A stretch of DNA of 64,000 nucleotides from CAZMGV01 sp964565925 (GTDB lineage Bacteria > JAGRBM01 > JAHCIT01), in NCBI GenBank assembly GCA_964565925.1, contig CAZMGV010000002.1, positions 62,001-126,000 of the forward strand, in the 5' to 3' direction. Below are positions 31,712 to 39,356 of this stretch, in pieces. The position numbers and the translations under genes are program-made. Position 1 is the stretch's first letter. Every line of letters begins with the position of its first letter. Below the pieces are notes generated by a model that was not told where the DNA came from, did no database searches, and was given only the letters and a program-made list of their open reading frames with translations.

Positions 31712-31948
31712 ATGCCGGACGACATGGACGACGCGCAGGAACTGGAATCCATTCAGCGGGCGGACGCTCTGGCGGCCGCCCGCCGCCGTCCGGAGGGCGC
31801 GCACTCCGGGCCGGTCTACTGGCGGGATGGCCGGGCGATCTGCGCCGACTGCGACGATCCGATCGGGGAGGCGAGGCTGCGCGCCTGCCCGGACACGAGC
31901 CGGTGCATCCGCTGCCAGGAGAAGGCTGAAAGGGAAGGGAACGGCTGA
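31712..31948 (+). CDS. DksA/TraR-type zinc-finger protein (78 aa)
   Basis: The product is short, with ICADCDDPIGEARLRACP and SRCIRCQEKAE, which give the C4 zinc finger of the TraR/DksA family. An acidic helical N-terminus (MPDDMDDAQELESIQRADAL) is typical of TraR-type effectors that bind the RNA polymerase secondary channel. It could redirect host transcription during late growth. Its ATG is 20 bases after the holin stop. Confidence 0.88.
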   Translation: MPDDMDDAQELESIQRADALAAARRRPEGAHSGPVYWRDGRAICADCDDPIGEARLRACPDTSRCIRCQEKAEREGNG

Positions 31949-32283
31949 TGGTGAACCAGTTCAACTGGGAGATGCTCGGCGGGATGCTGGCGCTGCTGAC
32001 GGTGTTCAGCGGGATCGTGATGGTCGCCATGAAGGCGATTATTTCGGCGATCATCAAGGCGCAGAACCAGTATTTCGAGCAGCGGCTCGCGCAGATCGAG
32101 AAACAGATTTCGGAAAGCACCAAGCACTGGCAGGAGGTCGAGCGCGACCTGCTGAAACTCCGGGCGGAACTGCCCGAGAAATACGTCCGGCGCGAGGACT
32201 GGATCAGGTTCGCGGGACAGATCGACGCGAAGCTCGACACGCTCAGGGCCGAACTGGCACTGACACGGGAGAAAATGAAATGA
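31948..32283 (+). CDS. Membrane-anchored coiled-coil protein (DUF2730, Mu gp25-like)
   Basis: One N-terminal transmembrane helix (LGGMLALLTVFSGIVMVAMK) is followed by a long charged coiled coil and a conserved LPEKYVRREDWIRFAGQIDA segment. The order (after DksA, before gp26/gp27) matches Mu gp25. An inner-membrane spanin (Rz-like) is an alternative. The start overlaps the previous stop. Confidence 0.78.
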   Translation: MVNQFNWEMLGGMLALLTVFSGIVMVAMKAIISAIIKAQNQYFEQRLAQIEKQISESTKHWQEVERDLLKLRAELPEKYVRREDWIRFAGQIDAKLDTLRAELALTREKMK

Positions 32284-32603
32284 GCGGCGAACTGGACCTG
32301 CTGGAAAAGGCGAAGCGGGAAAACTCCCGGTGGCGCATCCTGAAAATCCTCGACGCCGGGCGCCCGATGCATGTCGGCGAATCGCTGATCGGGCTGACGC
32401 TGAACGACGCCGGGTTCCCCCTCACCCCGAACGAGCTTCGCAAAGAGCTGGATTATCTCGAAAACCGGCAGCTGGTCAAAATCGAGAACCGCGGTTCGGG
32501 GTCCATGCGTGAATGGTCGATCGAACTGACCCGTACCGGGATAGATCTTGTCGAATACACCATCGACTGCGAGCCGGGCATCGCCCGCCCGGCAAAGTGG
32601 TAA
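32280..32603 (+). CDS. Winged-helix protein, Mu gp26-like (107 aa)
   Basis: The start is ATG 32,280, overlapping the previous stop. The product has LLEKAKRENSRWRILKILDA and a winged-helix-like NELRKELDYLENRQLVKIEN followed by a beta wing. It sits directly before the gp27-like gene as in Mu. A DNA-binding packaging or regulatory role is likely. Confidence 0.78.
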   Translation: MSGELDLLEKAKRENSRWRILKILDAGRPMHVGESLIGLTLNDAGFPLTPNELRKELDYLENRQLVKIENRGSGSMREWSIELTRTGIDLVEYTIDCEPGIARPAKW

Positions 32604-32609
32604 CCTGAC

Positions 32610-33179
32610 ATGCCCGCACGCGGTTTCATCACGCAGCTTCCGGAACCGGTCCGCCAGTGGCTCGAAGCCGAGCTGCTCCGGCGCAACTTCAGCGGTTACC
32701 TCGAACTGACCGACGAGCTGAATGCGAAGCTCGAAACGGAAGGGCAGGAGCTGAGCGTCTCCAAGACGGCGCTCTACCGGTTCGGATCGCAGTTCGAGGA
32801 ACGGATCGCCAAGATCAAGCAGGCGTCGATGATGGCGCAGACGATGGCGCGCGAGATCGGCACCGACGACGAAAACACGATGAACGACGCGCTGCTGAAG
32901 ATGGTCCAGCAGCAGCTGTTCGACGTCCTGGTCCAGATGCAGGCCAATCCGGACAAGCTGTCGATCACGGCGGTCGGCAAGGTGATCGCGGAGCTGTCGA
33001 AGGCGAGCGTCGGCCAGAAGCGTTACGCCGCCGAAGTCCGGGAGCGCGTCAGCGCGGCGGCCGAGACGGTCGACGAGATCGTCAAGGAAGCCGGCATCAG
33101 CGCGGACACCGCCGGAGAGATCCGGGCGAAGATCCTCGGGATCGCCAGAACGCCGAATTCAGGAGCGGGGACGGCGTGA
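32610..33179 (+). CDS. Small terminase-like protein, Mu gp27-like (DUF3486)
   Basis: The 189-residue product has the DUF3486 N-terminus (ARGFITQLPEPVRQWLEAEL), the VSKTALYRFGSQFEERIAKI HTH-type segment and a long helical rest (NPDKLSITAVGKVIAELSKA). It is the probable small packaging subunit that pairs with the large terminase next to it. Confidence 0.88.
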   Translation: MPARGFITQLPEPVRQWLEAELLRRNFSGYLELTDELNAKLETEGQELSVSKTALYRFGSQFEERIAKIKQASMMAQTMAREIGTDDENTMNDALLKMVQQQLFDVLVQMQANPDKLSITAVGKVIAELSKASVGQKRYAAEVRERVSAAAETVDEIVKEAGISADTAGEIRAKILGIARTPNSGAGTA

Positions 33180-34795
33180 AGAAACCCGCCGTCGCCAAAC
33201 CGAAACGCCGGGTCGCAGAGCTGCCGCCCGGCGCTGGCGTTCAGGCGAAGGCACCCCCGACTGTTCCCGAAGCGGTGCTGCTCAAATACCAGCAGGCGGC
33301 GGTGGCCGACGACGCGCAGGTGATGATCGCCGAGAAGTCGCGCCGCACCGGGTTCACCTGGGGACTGGGCGCGAAGGCGGTGCTCGCGGCCGGGACCCGG
33401 CGCAGCGACGGCGGCATGAACGTTTTCTACATCGCCTACAACCAGGACATGACGCGGGAGTTTATCGAATACTGCGCCATGTGGGCCCGGGCGCTGGGAC
33501 AGGCGGCGGGCGAGATCGGCGAAGAGCTGATCGAGGACGACGGCAAGAAAATACACGCCTACCACATCGAGTTCCCCAGCGGGTTCCGGATTCAGGCGCT
33601 CTCCAGCCGGCCGTCGAACCTGCGCGGCAAGCAGGGCCTTGTCATTATCGACGAGGCGGCGTTCCACGAGAACCTGCGGGACCTGATCAAGGCGGCGCTG
33701 GCGCTGCTGATGTGGGGCGGCAAGGTGATCATCGTCTCGACCCACGACGGGGACGACAACTATTTCAACGAGCTGATCCAGCAGGTCCGGGCCGGAAAGC
33801 TGACATGGAGCCTGCACCGGCTCACGCTGGACGACGCGCTGGCGCAGGGGCTGTTCCGGCAGATCTGCCTGGTCAAAGGGAACGCCTGGTCGCCGGAGGC
33901 GGAGGCCGCCTGGCGGGCGGAGATTTTCGCGCAGTATCCGGAGCGGGAAGACGCCGACGAGGAACTGATGTGCGTGCCGCGCGGCTCCGGCGGGACCTAT
34001 CTCAGCCGCCAGCTGATCGAGTCCCGCGCGATTTCCGGCCATGTGGCGCGGCTCCACCTGCCCGACACGTTCGTCCATCTGCCCAAGGGCGACCGCGAGA
34101 AGCACGTCCGGGAGTGGTGCGAGGAGCGGCTCGGGCTGATGTTCAAGGCGTTCGATCCGAAGCTGCAGCATTTCTTCGGCGAGGACTTCGGCCGCAGCGG
34201 GGACCAGACGGTGATCGCCGTGGGCTGCATCGAACGGACGCTGAAGCGAAACGTCCCGTTAACGGTGGAGTTGCGCAACGTCCCGTTCGAGCAGCAGTCG
34301 CAGGTGCTTTTTTACATCCTCGACCGGCTGCCGCGCTTCAGCGGCGGCAAGATGGACGCTCGCGGCAACGGCCAGTATCTGGCGGAAGTCGCCGCCCAGC
34401 GTTACGGGGCCAACCGGATCGAGCAGGTGATGCTGTCCGACAAGTGGTATCTGGATAACCTGCCGCCGTTCAAGGCGGCGTTCGAGGACGGGACGATCCT
34501 GATCCCGGCGGACGCCGACACGGTGAACGACCTGCGCGCGTTCCGCACGATCAACGGCGTGCCGAAGCTGCCGAAAGAGAAGACCGGGAGTTCCGACGGC
34601 AAGCAGCGTCACGGCGACGCCGGCATCGCGCTCGTGATGTTCCACGCGGCGAGCCGCAGCGACGTGCAGGAATACGAGTTTTACCGGGCCGTGCCGCAGC
34701 CGGCGGGGAGAGACGGCCGGGACGGCCGCGACCGCGACGACGATCCGCGACGCGTCCAGGCGACGGCCAACTTCAAACGGGACGGGGTGATCTGA
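33176..34795 (+). CDS. Terminase large subunit, Mu gp28-like
   Basis: I choose GTG 33,176, which overlaps the previous stop and has AGGAG about 10 bases before it. The 539-residue product has a variant Walker A (IAEKSRRTGFTWGLGAKAVL), Walker B (GLVIIDEAAFHENL) and an RNase H-type nuclease (FGEDFGRSGDQTVIAVGCIE). It cuts and pumps phage DNA into heads by the Mu headful mode. Length is normal. Confidence 0.95.
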   Translation: MKKPAVAKPKRRVAELPPGAGVQAKAPPTVPEAVLLKYQQAAVADDAQVMIAEKSRRTGFTWGLGAKAVLAAGTRRSDGGMNVFYIAYNQDMTREFIEYCAMWARALGQAAGEIGEELIEDDGKKIHAYHIEFPSGFRIQALSSRPSNLRGKQGLVIIDEAAFHENLRDLIKAALALLMWGGKVIIVSTHDGDDNYFNELIQQVRAGKLTWSLHRLTLDDALAQGLFRQICLVKGNAWSPEAEAAWRAEIFAQYPEREDADEELMCVPRGSGGTYLSRQLIESRAISGHVARLHLPDTFVHLPKGDREKHVREWCEERLGLMFKAFDPKLQHFFGEDFGRSGDQTVIAVGCIERTLKRNVPLTVELRNVPFEQQSQVLFYILDRLPRFSGGKMDARGNGQYLAEVAAQRYGANRIEQVMLSDKWYLDNLPPFKAAFEDGTILIPADADTVNDLRAFRTINGVPKLPKEKTGSSDGKQRHGDAGIALVMFHAASRSDVQEYEFYRAVPQPAGRDGRDGRDRDDDPRRVQATANFKRDGVI

Positions 34796-36375
34796 TGCCA
34801 CAGTTACTTGATTACCGGGGGCGGCCGGTGAGCACCGCGGAACTGAAAGAGTCCAAGGCGGAGGCGCGGGTGGGCAGCGTGCGCAGCCCGTTCGCGGAGC
34901 TGGTGTCGCCGAACCTGACGCCCGCGCGGCTCGGGCAGGTCCTGCGGCAGGTGCGGTCCAACGACAACATCCAGGACTACCTGTCGCTGGCGGAAGAGGT
35001 CGAGGAGGCGGAGCACCACTACCGGTCGGTGCTGTCGACGCGCAAGATGGCGGTGGCGGGGCTGCCGGTCACCGTGGAAGCGGCGAGCGACGACAAGCGC
35101 GATCAGGAGATCGCCGACGACGTGCGCGGCCTTTTGACCGACGATCCGATGCTGGGCCTCGCCGAAGACATGCTCGACGGGCTGGCCAAGTCGTTCGCGG
35201 CCATTGAGATCGACTGGGACACGTCCGAGAAACAGTGGCGGCCCCGGTGTTACGACTGGCGCGATCCGAGGTTCTTCCAGTTCGACCGCGACAAGGGCAG
35301 GGAGCTGCGCCTGCGGGACGAGAAGGACCTCGTGAACGGGATCCCGCTGGACCCGTTCAAGTGGATCGTCCACACGCCGAAGCTGAAATCCGGCCTGACC
35401 ATTCGGGGCGGGCTGGCGATGCTGGGCGTGCGCAGCTACCTGTTCAAGAGCTTCACGGTGAAGGACTGGATGGCGTTCACGGAAGTGTTCGGCATGCCGA
35501 TCCGCCTGGGCAAATTCGGCCCGGGGGCCACCGAGAAGGACATTTCGAAGCTGCTCAGCGCGGTGATGAACATCGGGACCGACGCCGCCGGCGTGATCCC
35601 GGAGAGCATGCAGATCGAGCTGGTGGACGGCTTCAACGGACAGGGCGCGGACGTGTTCGAGAGGCTGGCGAATTTCTGCGACGAGCAGTCGTCGAAGGCG
35701 ATTCTCGGCCAGACGATGACGACGGACAACGGGTCGTCGAAGGCGCAGGCGGACGTGCACGACGGCGTCCGGAAGATCCTCGTGAAGGCCGACGCCCGTT
35801 ACATGGAGTTCACGCTCAACCGGGATCTCGTGCGGCCGTATGTCGATCTGAACTGGGGACCGCAGGAGCGCTACCCGAAGGCCCGGCTGGCGGTGCCGGA
35901 GCCGGACGACCTGAAGGCGGACGCGGAAAACCTGAAGACCATCGTGGAGATGGGCGTGCGCGTCGGCGAGTCGGTGGTGCGCGACCACTTCGGGTGGCCC
36001 GATCCGGCCGAGGGCGAAGAGACCATCGGGGGGAGAGTTGCGGCGGCCGGGGCCGAACCGGCAGCGGCGGCGGACCCGGCACTGGCAAGGGATACGCGCA
36101 AACCGGCTTTAAATTCCGATTCACAGCTTCAGCCGGTACCCGACACGCGGGAACAGCTCGCGGACCATGAAGCGTCGGACTGGGAGCCGCAGCTGGACCC
36201 GGTGGTGAAGCCGCTGATGGAGCTGGCGGCGCGGGTGAACAGCCTGGACCAGTTCCTGGCCGAACTGCCGAAGCTGTTCCCGCAGATGGATGCGTCGGTG
36301 CTGGTGGCGAAGCTGGCGACGGCGCAGTTCAAGATGTTTGGCGCGGGGACGATCAGCGATTCGCTGAAGGTGTGA
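34795..36375 (+). CDS. Portal protein, Mu gp29-like (DUF935)
   Basis: The 526-residue product has the DUF935 pattern: LTPARLGQVLRQVRSNDNIQ, DYLSLAEEVEEAEHHYRSVL, FAAIEIDWDTSEKQWRPRCY, KDWMAFTEVFGMPIRLGKFG and ILGQTMTTDNGSSKAQADVH. It forms the dodecameric DNA gateway of the capsid. The start is coupled to the terminase stop (TGATG). Confidence 0.95.
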   Translation: MPQLLDYRGRPVSTAELKESKAEARVGSVRSPFAELVSPNLTPARLGQVLRQVRSNDNIQDYLSLAEEVEEAEHHYRSVLSTRKMAVAGLPVTVEAASDDKRDQEIADDVRGLLTDDPMLGLAEDMLDGLAKSFAAIEIDWDTSEKQWRPRCYDWRDPRFFQFDRDKGRELRLRDEKDLVNGIPLDPFKWIVHTPKLKSGLTIRGGLAMLGVRSYLFKSFTVKDWMAFTEVFGMPIRLGKFGPGATEKDISKLLSAVMNIGTDAAGVIPESMQIELVDGFNGQGADVFERLANFCDEQSSKAILGQTMTTDNGSSKAQADVHDGVRKILVKADARYMEFTLNRDLVRPYVDLNWGPQERYPKARLAVPEPDDLKADAENLKTIVEMGVRVGESVVRDHFGWPDPAEGEETIGGRVAAAGAEPAAAADPALARDTRKPALNSDSQLQPVPDTREQLADHEASDWEPQLDPVVKPLMELAARVNSLDQFLAELPKLFPQMDASVLVAKLATAQFKMFGAGTISDSLKV

Positions 36376-36654
36376 GTGGACTAAAACCGGCGAGCGCCGT
36401 GTGAACTAGTCCGGTTACCAGAGGAACTTCAATGATTTCGATGCCTTCAACCGCTCCGGTAACCGGCCTGTTTTTAGTGACCACGCTTTTTTTAGTCCAG
36501 ACCGACCCGCGCTGCTCCGGGGCGCTCCTTTTCCCGGCCGCAGCACAAACTCCTCGCTCAAGCGCCGTTGAACGGGACCACGCTGGGTGGCCGGGAAAAG
36601 GAGCACCCCGGAGCTGGCACACCCCGATTCCCTCCAGAGGGGAAACTGATACGA
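36376..36654. repeat. Inverted-repeat island inside the late operon
   Basis: This 279-base gap has no convincing gene. It holds nested inverted pairs: GGACTAAAA (36,378-36,386) with TTTTAGTCC (36,490-36,498), CCGGTTACC (36,411-36,419) with GGTAACCGG (36,458-36,466, followed by T5), and a 26-bp pair at 36,514-36,539 and 36,589-36,614 with one mismatch. Such stacked stems look like a small non-autonomous mobile element or a transcript attenuator. It lies exactly between portal and MuF genes, where Mu has no gap of this size. Confidence 0.7.
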
Positions 36655-37959
36655 ATGCCTGACACCGCACCACCGCCGGGGTTCTCGTTTCCGGGTCCGA
36701 TCCCGAAGGAGGCGCTGTCGTACCTGAAGAACAAGGGGATGGCGTTCGGGTTCGATTACCGGGACGTGTGGCGGCAGGAGCACGCGTATGCGTTCACGGT
36801 GGCGAAGTGCATGCAGATCGACGTGCTGCAGGACATCCGGGACGCGGTGACGAAGGCGCTCGAAAAGGGGCAGACGTTCGCGCAGTTCCGCAAAGGTCTG
36901 GAGCCCACGCTGGCGGACAAGGGCTGGTGGGGCCGGAAGTCCATGACGGACCCGCTCACCGGCGAAGAGAAGGACGTGCAACTGGGGAGCCCGCGCCGGC
37001 TCAAGACGATTTACAGCACGAACCTGCGCGTGGCGCGGGCGGCGGGGCAGTGGCAGCGGGCGGAACGGACGAAGGCGGCGCGGCCGTTTTTTGTGTACCG
37101 GCTGGGCCCGGCGAAGAAGCACCGGGAGCAGCATGTGGCGTGGCAGGGGATCTGTCTGCCGGTCGACGACCCGTTCTGGGACACGCACACGCCGCCGTGC
37201 GATTACGGCTGCCACTGCTGGCTTCAGCAGGTGACGCTGGCCGAGAAGGAACGGATGGAGCGGGACGGCGTGCCCGACAGCACCGCGCCGCAGGTGATCG
37301 ACCGGGAGACGGGGCTGCCGACCGGGCACCGCGTTGCCGGCAAGACGGTGCCGCTCAAGACCGAAGCGCCGCCGGTGGCGCTGCAGGAGTGGCTGAACAA
37401 GCGCACCGGGGCGTTCGAGATGATCCCGAAGGGCGTGGCCCCGGGGTTCGACACCAATCCGGGCAAGCTGCGGCTGGGGAGCGTCCAGCGCGTTTTAACG
37501 GACAAGCTCGAAGGGGCGGACGCGATGATCGCGCAGGTGGCGATCCGGGACGTGATGGGCAGTCCGCTGCTGGATTCGTTTCTTGCGGCGCCGCAAGGGG
37601 ACTTCCCGATGCTGCGGCTGTCGGACGCGGCGGCCGACGCGATCGGGGCGAGGCACCGCGTGGCGGTGATGAGCGCCGACACGGTGACGAAACAGGCGCG
37701 GGAGCATCCGGAGATGCCGGTGCTGGAATACCGGGCGCTGCCGGATCACGGCGAGCGGCCAGAGATGATCGTGAGGGACCAGGACCAGCAGGTCGTGCTG
37801 GTCCACCGGGACGGTCCGAAGGGACAGGTGCGAATCGCCACGGTGAAGGCGACGAAGACCGGGCAGAACACGTTCATCACCAGCTACCGGCGGGCGAACG
37901 TGGCGGACGTGGAACGGCTGATCCGTCGCGGCACGGTGCTGTTCGGAAAGTGGGAGTGA
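36655..37959 (+). CDS. Head morphogenesis protein, Mu gp30/F-like (MuF domain)
   Basis: I choose ATG 36,655 (MPDTAPPPGFSFPGPIPKEA); earlier frame lies in the repeat island. The 434-residue product shows the gpF/MuF pattern: AYAFTVAKCMQIDVLQDIRD, FAQFRKGLEPTLADKGWWGR, LKTIYSTNLRVARAAGQWQR, FVYRLGPAKKHREQHVAWQG and the HTPPCDYGCHCWLQ Cys/His motif. A C-terminal extension of about 190 residues follows (PVLEYRALPDHGERPEMIVR), likely a small extra domain. It is a minor head protein injected or bound near the portal. Confidence 0.92.
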   Translation: MPDTAPPPGFSFPGPIPKEALSYLKNKGMAFGFDYRDVWRQEHAYAFTVAKCMQIDVLQDIRDAVTKALEKGQTFAQFRKGLEPTLADKGWWGRKSMTDPLTGEEKDVQLGSPRRLKTIYSTNLRVARAAGQWQRAERTKAARPFFVYRLGPAKKHREQHVAWQGICLPVDDPFWDTHTPPCDYGCHCWLQQVTLAEKERMERDGVPDSTAPQVIDRETGLPTGHRVAGKTVPLKTEAPPVALQEWLNKRTGAFEMIPKGVAPGFDTNPGKLRLGSVQRVLTDKLEGADAMIAQVAIRDVMGSPLLDSFLAAPQGDFPMLRLSDAAADAIGARHRVAVMSADTVTKQAREHPEMPVLEYRALPDHGERPEMIVRDQDQQVVLVHRDGPKGQVRIATVKATKTGQNTFITSYRRANVADVERLIRRGTVLFGKWE

Positions 37960-37962
37960 ACG

Positions 37963-38274
37963 ATGGCACACCTTTGTCACGCCCGGGGCTGCAAGACGCC
38001 GGTCAAACCCGAAATGCTGATGTGCTTCAGGCACTGGCGGATGGTGCCGCGCAATCTCCAGCAGAACGTCTGGAAGCACTACCGGCGCGGACAGTGCGAC
38101 GACATGAACCCGTCACTGGACTGGCACGCTGCGGCCGACGCTGCGATCAAGGCGGTGTTTGAAAAGGAATACCCTCTCGTGCCGCTGGCCCGTCTGCTTG
38201 TTCACATCGGGAAAGTAGGCGTGCTCGAACGGCTTAAGCCGACCGTGCAGCCGGTCAAAATGTGGAGGCCTTGA
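37963..38274 (+). CDS. Hypothetical Cys/His-bearing phage protein (103 aa)
   Basis: This small protein with MAHLCHARGCKTPVKPEMLM then CFRHWRMVPRNLQQ has a Cys-x5-Cys followed by Cys and His, which suggests a zinc site. Similar short proteins lie beside minor head genes in other transposable phages. It starts 3 bases after the MuF stop and overlaps the next ATG. No function is assigned. Confidence 0.62.
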   Translation: MAHLCHARGCKTPVKPEMLMCFRHWRMVPRNLQQNVWKHYRRGQCDDMNPSLDWHAAADAAIKAVFEKEYPLVPLARLLVHIGKVGVLERLKPTVQPVKMWRP

Positions 38275-38429
38275 TGGCGAGTCAGAGCCAGATTCTGAGA
38301 CGGCAGTCGTGGCGGGCCGGGTTTGAAAACGGCCACAACGAGGGCTGGAAATCGGGGCTGAAGTTCGGCCTGTTTCTTGGCACCGGACTGGCCGTGGCGA
38401 CGGGCCTGATCGTGTGGTTGTGCAGGTGA
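38274..38429 (+). CDS. Small membrane protein 1 (51 aa)
   Basis: ATG 38,274 is coupled to the previous stop (TTGATGG). The product has a basic/Gly-rich N-terminal half (SWRAGFENGHNEGWKSGLKF) and one transmembrane helix (GLFLGTGLAVATGLIVWL). It resembles the next gene in plan. The role is unknown. Confidence 0.6.
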   Translation: MASQSQILRRQSWRAGFENGHNEGWKSGLKFGLFLGTGLAVATGLIVWLCR

Positions 38430-38602
38430 TGGAAGATCACGAATACGCCGGGGCACGGTGCTGTGCCAACAAGGTTGACGCCTGGTATTTCGGTCGCGCA
38501 CGGGGCGAGAAACTTGGCTTTAACCGGGGGTTCCGGTTCGGCTTGATCGCCGGAGCCCTGGCGGTGCTTGGAGGGATCGCGCTGGTGGAGTGTATCTGGT
38601 GA
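38429..38602 (+). CDS. Small membrane protein 2 (57 aa)
   Basis: ATG 38,429 overlaps the previous stop (TGATG). The product carries CC near the N-terminus, then YFGRARGEKLGFNRGFRFG and one transmembrane helix (LIAGALAVLGGIALVECIW). The W/Y-x-x-G-x-x-x-G pattern before the helix repeats that of the gene before it, so the two look like tandem paralogues. It is the last gene of the rightward block. Confidence 0.6.
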   Translation: MEDHEYAGARCCANKVDAWYFGRARGEKLGFNRGFRFGLIAGALAVLGGIALVECIW

Positions 38603-39270
38603 GAAACGGGCGCGCGCGGCGGGGACTCCCGGTCCACCCCGCTTCGGGTTCGCACCGCTCGTTTAGAGCGGGCCACGGCAGGGAGAGTTCACCGTGTCGG
38701 CACGCGCGCCTTGGACCCTATTCTAAGGCTGTTTGTGGCGGCGGTAAAGGGGGTTTAATCGGGGCGGAAACCCGGGTCGAAGTTCGGCCCTGAAAGGTAA
38801 GGGATTACATCATGCCAACGGGACGCTAGAGGTCGGAGTTAGGTCGAAGTTCGGCCCGGTGACGGGCAAAAGCCCCGGTTTGAAGGGGCGTGCATCCTGC
38901 GGGATTCATTCGGTTTTTGACAATTGAATAGCGGCGGCCCACGGGTCCAGCGGAACTTCGACTTCCATAGTCGGAGTTAGGTCGAAGTTCGGGCCGGAGT
39001 TCGGCCAGGTCGAAGTTCGGCCGGAGTTCGCGGAATCGCGTCCCGCCTTAGAACGGCGCGGTTCTGAAAATCGCGACGGCAAAAAAGCGCTCGCGGTTTG
39101 TACCCAAGTTAGGTGATTCGGGAATCAGGGAAACGCGGGAAGTTAGGTGATTCGGGGGGTGAACTGACGCCCTGACTTGACCGGGTGTAAGTCACTGTAA
39201 TAACGAACGGTTCCGGCAAGTTCCGTGTGGTTCCGCGAAGTACCGCCTGTACCCAAGATAGGTGGGGGTT
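38603..39270. repeat. Prophage right end: repeated putative transposase-binding sites
   Basis: No gene is seen in this stretch. GGTCGAAGTTCGGCC occurs at 38,775-38,789, 38,842-38,856, 39,008-39,022 and (with one extra G) about 38,980-38,995. AGTTAGGT, which precedes or overlaps these, occurs at 38,837, 38,975, 39,107 and 39,141, with AGATAGGT at 39,256, all in one orientation. GTACCCAAG precedes the copies at 39,107 and 39,256. A hairpin lies at 38,655-38,671 and a weak terminator-like GCCTT/AAGGC stem with TGTTT at 38,708-38,734. Direct repeats of about 20 bp at a Mu-type end are best read as transposase sites. Confidence 0.7.
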
Positions 39271-39312
39271 CACATAGTCCTTGCCCCCTAACTCATTAGG
39301 AACTAAAGGATT

Positions 39313-39340
39313 GAAAGATTGACTCGCCAGTCAATCTTTC
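39313..39340. promoter_or_regulatory. TetR-type operator before the dioxygenase operon
   Basis: GAAAGATTGACT, then CGCC, then AGTCAATCTTTC is a perfect palindrome of 12+4+12 bases that ends 16 bases before the ATG at 39,357. TTGACT-N4-AGTCAA is the common form of TetR-family sites in degradation operons. The regulator gene is not in the window. It may lie beyond the prophage, which begins or ends just upstream. Confidence 0.8.
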
Positions 39341-39356
39341 CGGAGAGGGGATTCCC

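Larger units (their letters stand above)
1..39270. mobile_element. Mu-like transposable prophage (left end outside window)
   Basis: The segment holds a full Mu-type gene set, each function once: S24 repressor, Ner, DDE transposase, AAA ATPase, GemA, Mor, endolysin, terminase, DUF935 portal, MuF, protease and scaffold, capsid, contractile tail and baseplate. Repressor and early promoter sit in the middle. The protease-to-fibre block runs left on the minus strand and the early-to-MuF block runs right. In Mu the repressor is at the left end and all late genes run one way. The right boundary is set by the last AGTTAGGT-like repeat (about 39,263) and the start of host operon control DNA (39,313). 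The exact end and the target duplication cannot be read without the left end. Confidence 0.93.

Noticed and set aside
36353..36673. Minus-strand frame of 106 codons in the inverted-repeat island
   Set aside because: It crosses palindromic arms on both strands, runs against the late operon and has no ribosome-binding site.
1..38602. Two separate prophages side by side
   Set aside because: The left and right halves complement each other with no duplicated function and share an 18-bp regulatory dyad, so one rearranged phage is simpler.
38630..38680. tRNA-like segment (GGTTCGCACC)
   Set aside because: No acceptor or anticodon stem could be folded; only a 6-bp hairpin at 38,655-38,671 is present.
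38775..39263. CRISPR array
   Set aside because: Repeats are irregularly spaced (about 30 to 140 bases), of unequal length and overlap each other; no cas genes are near.
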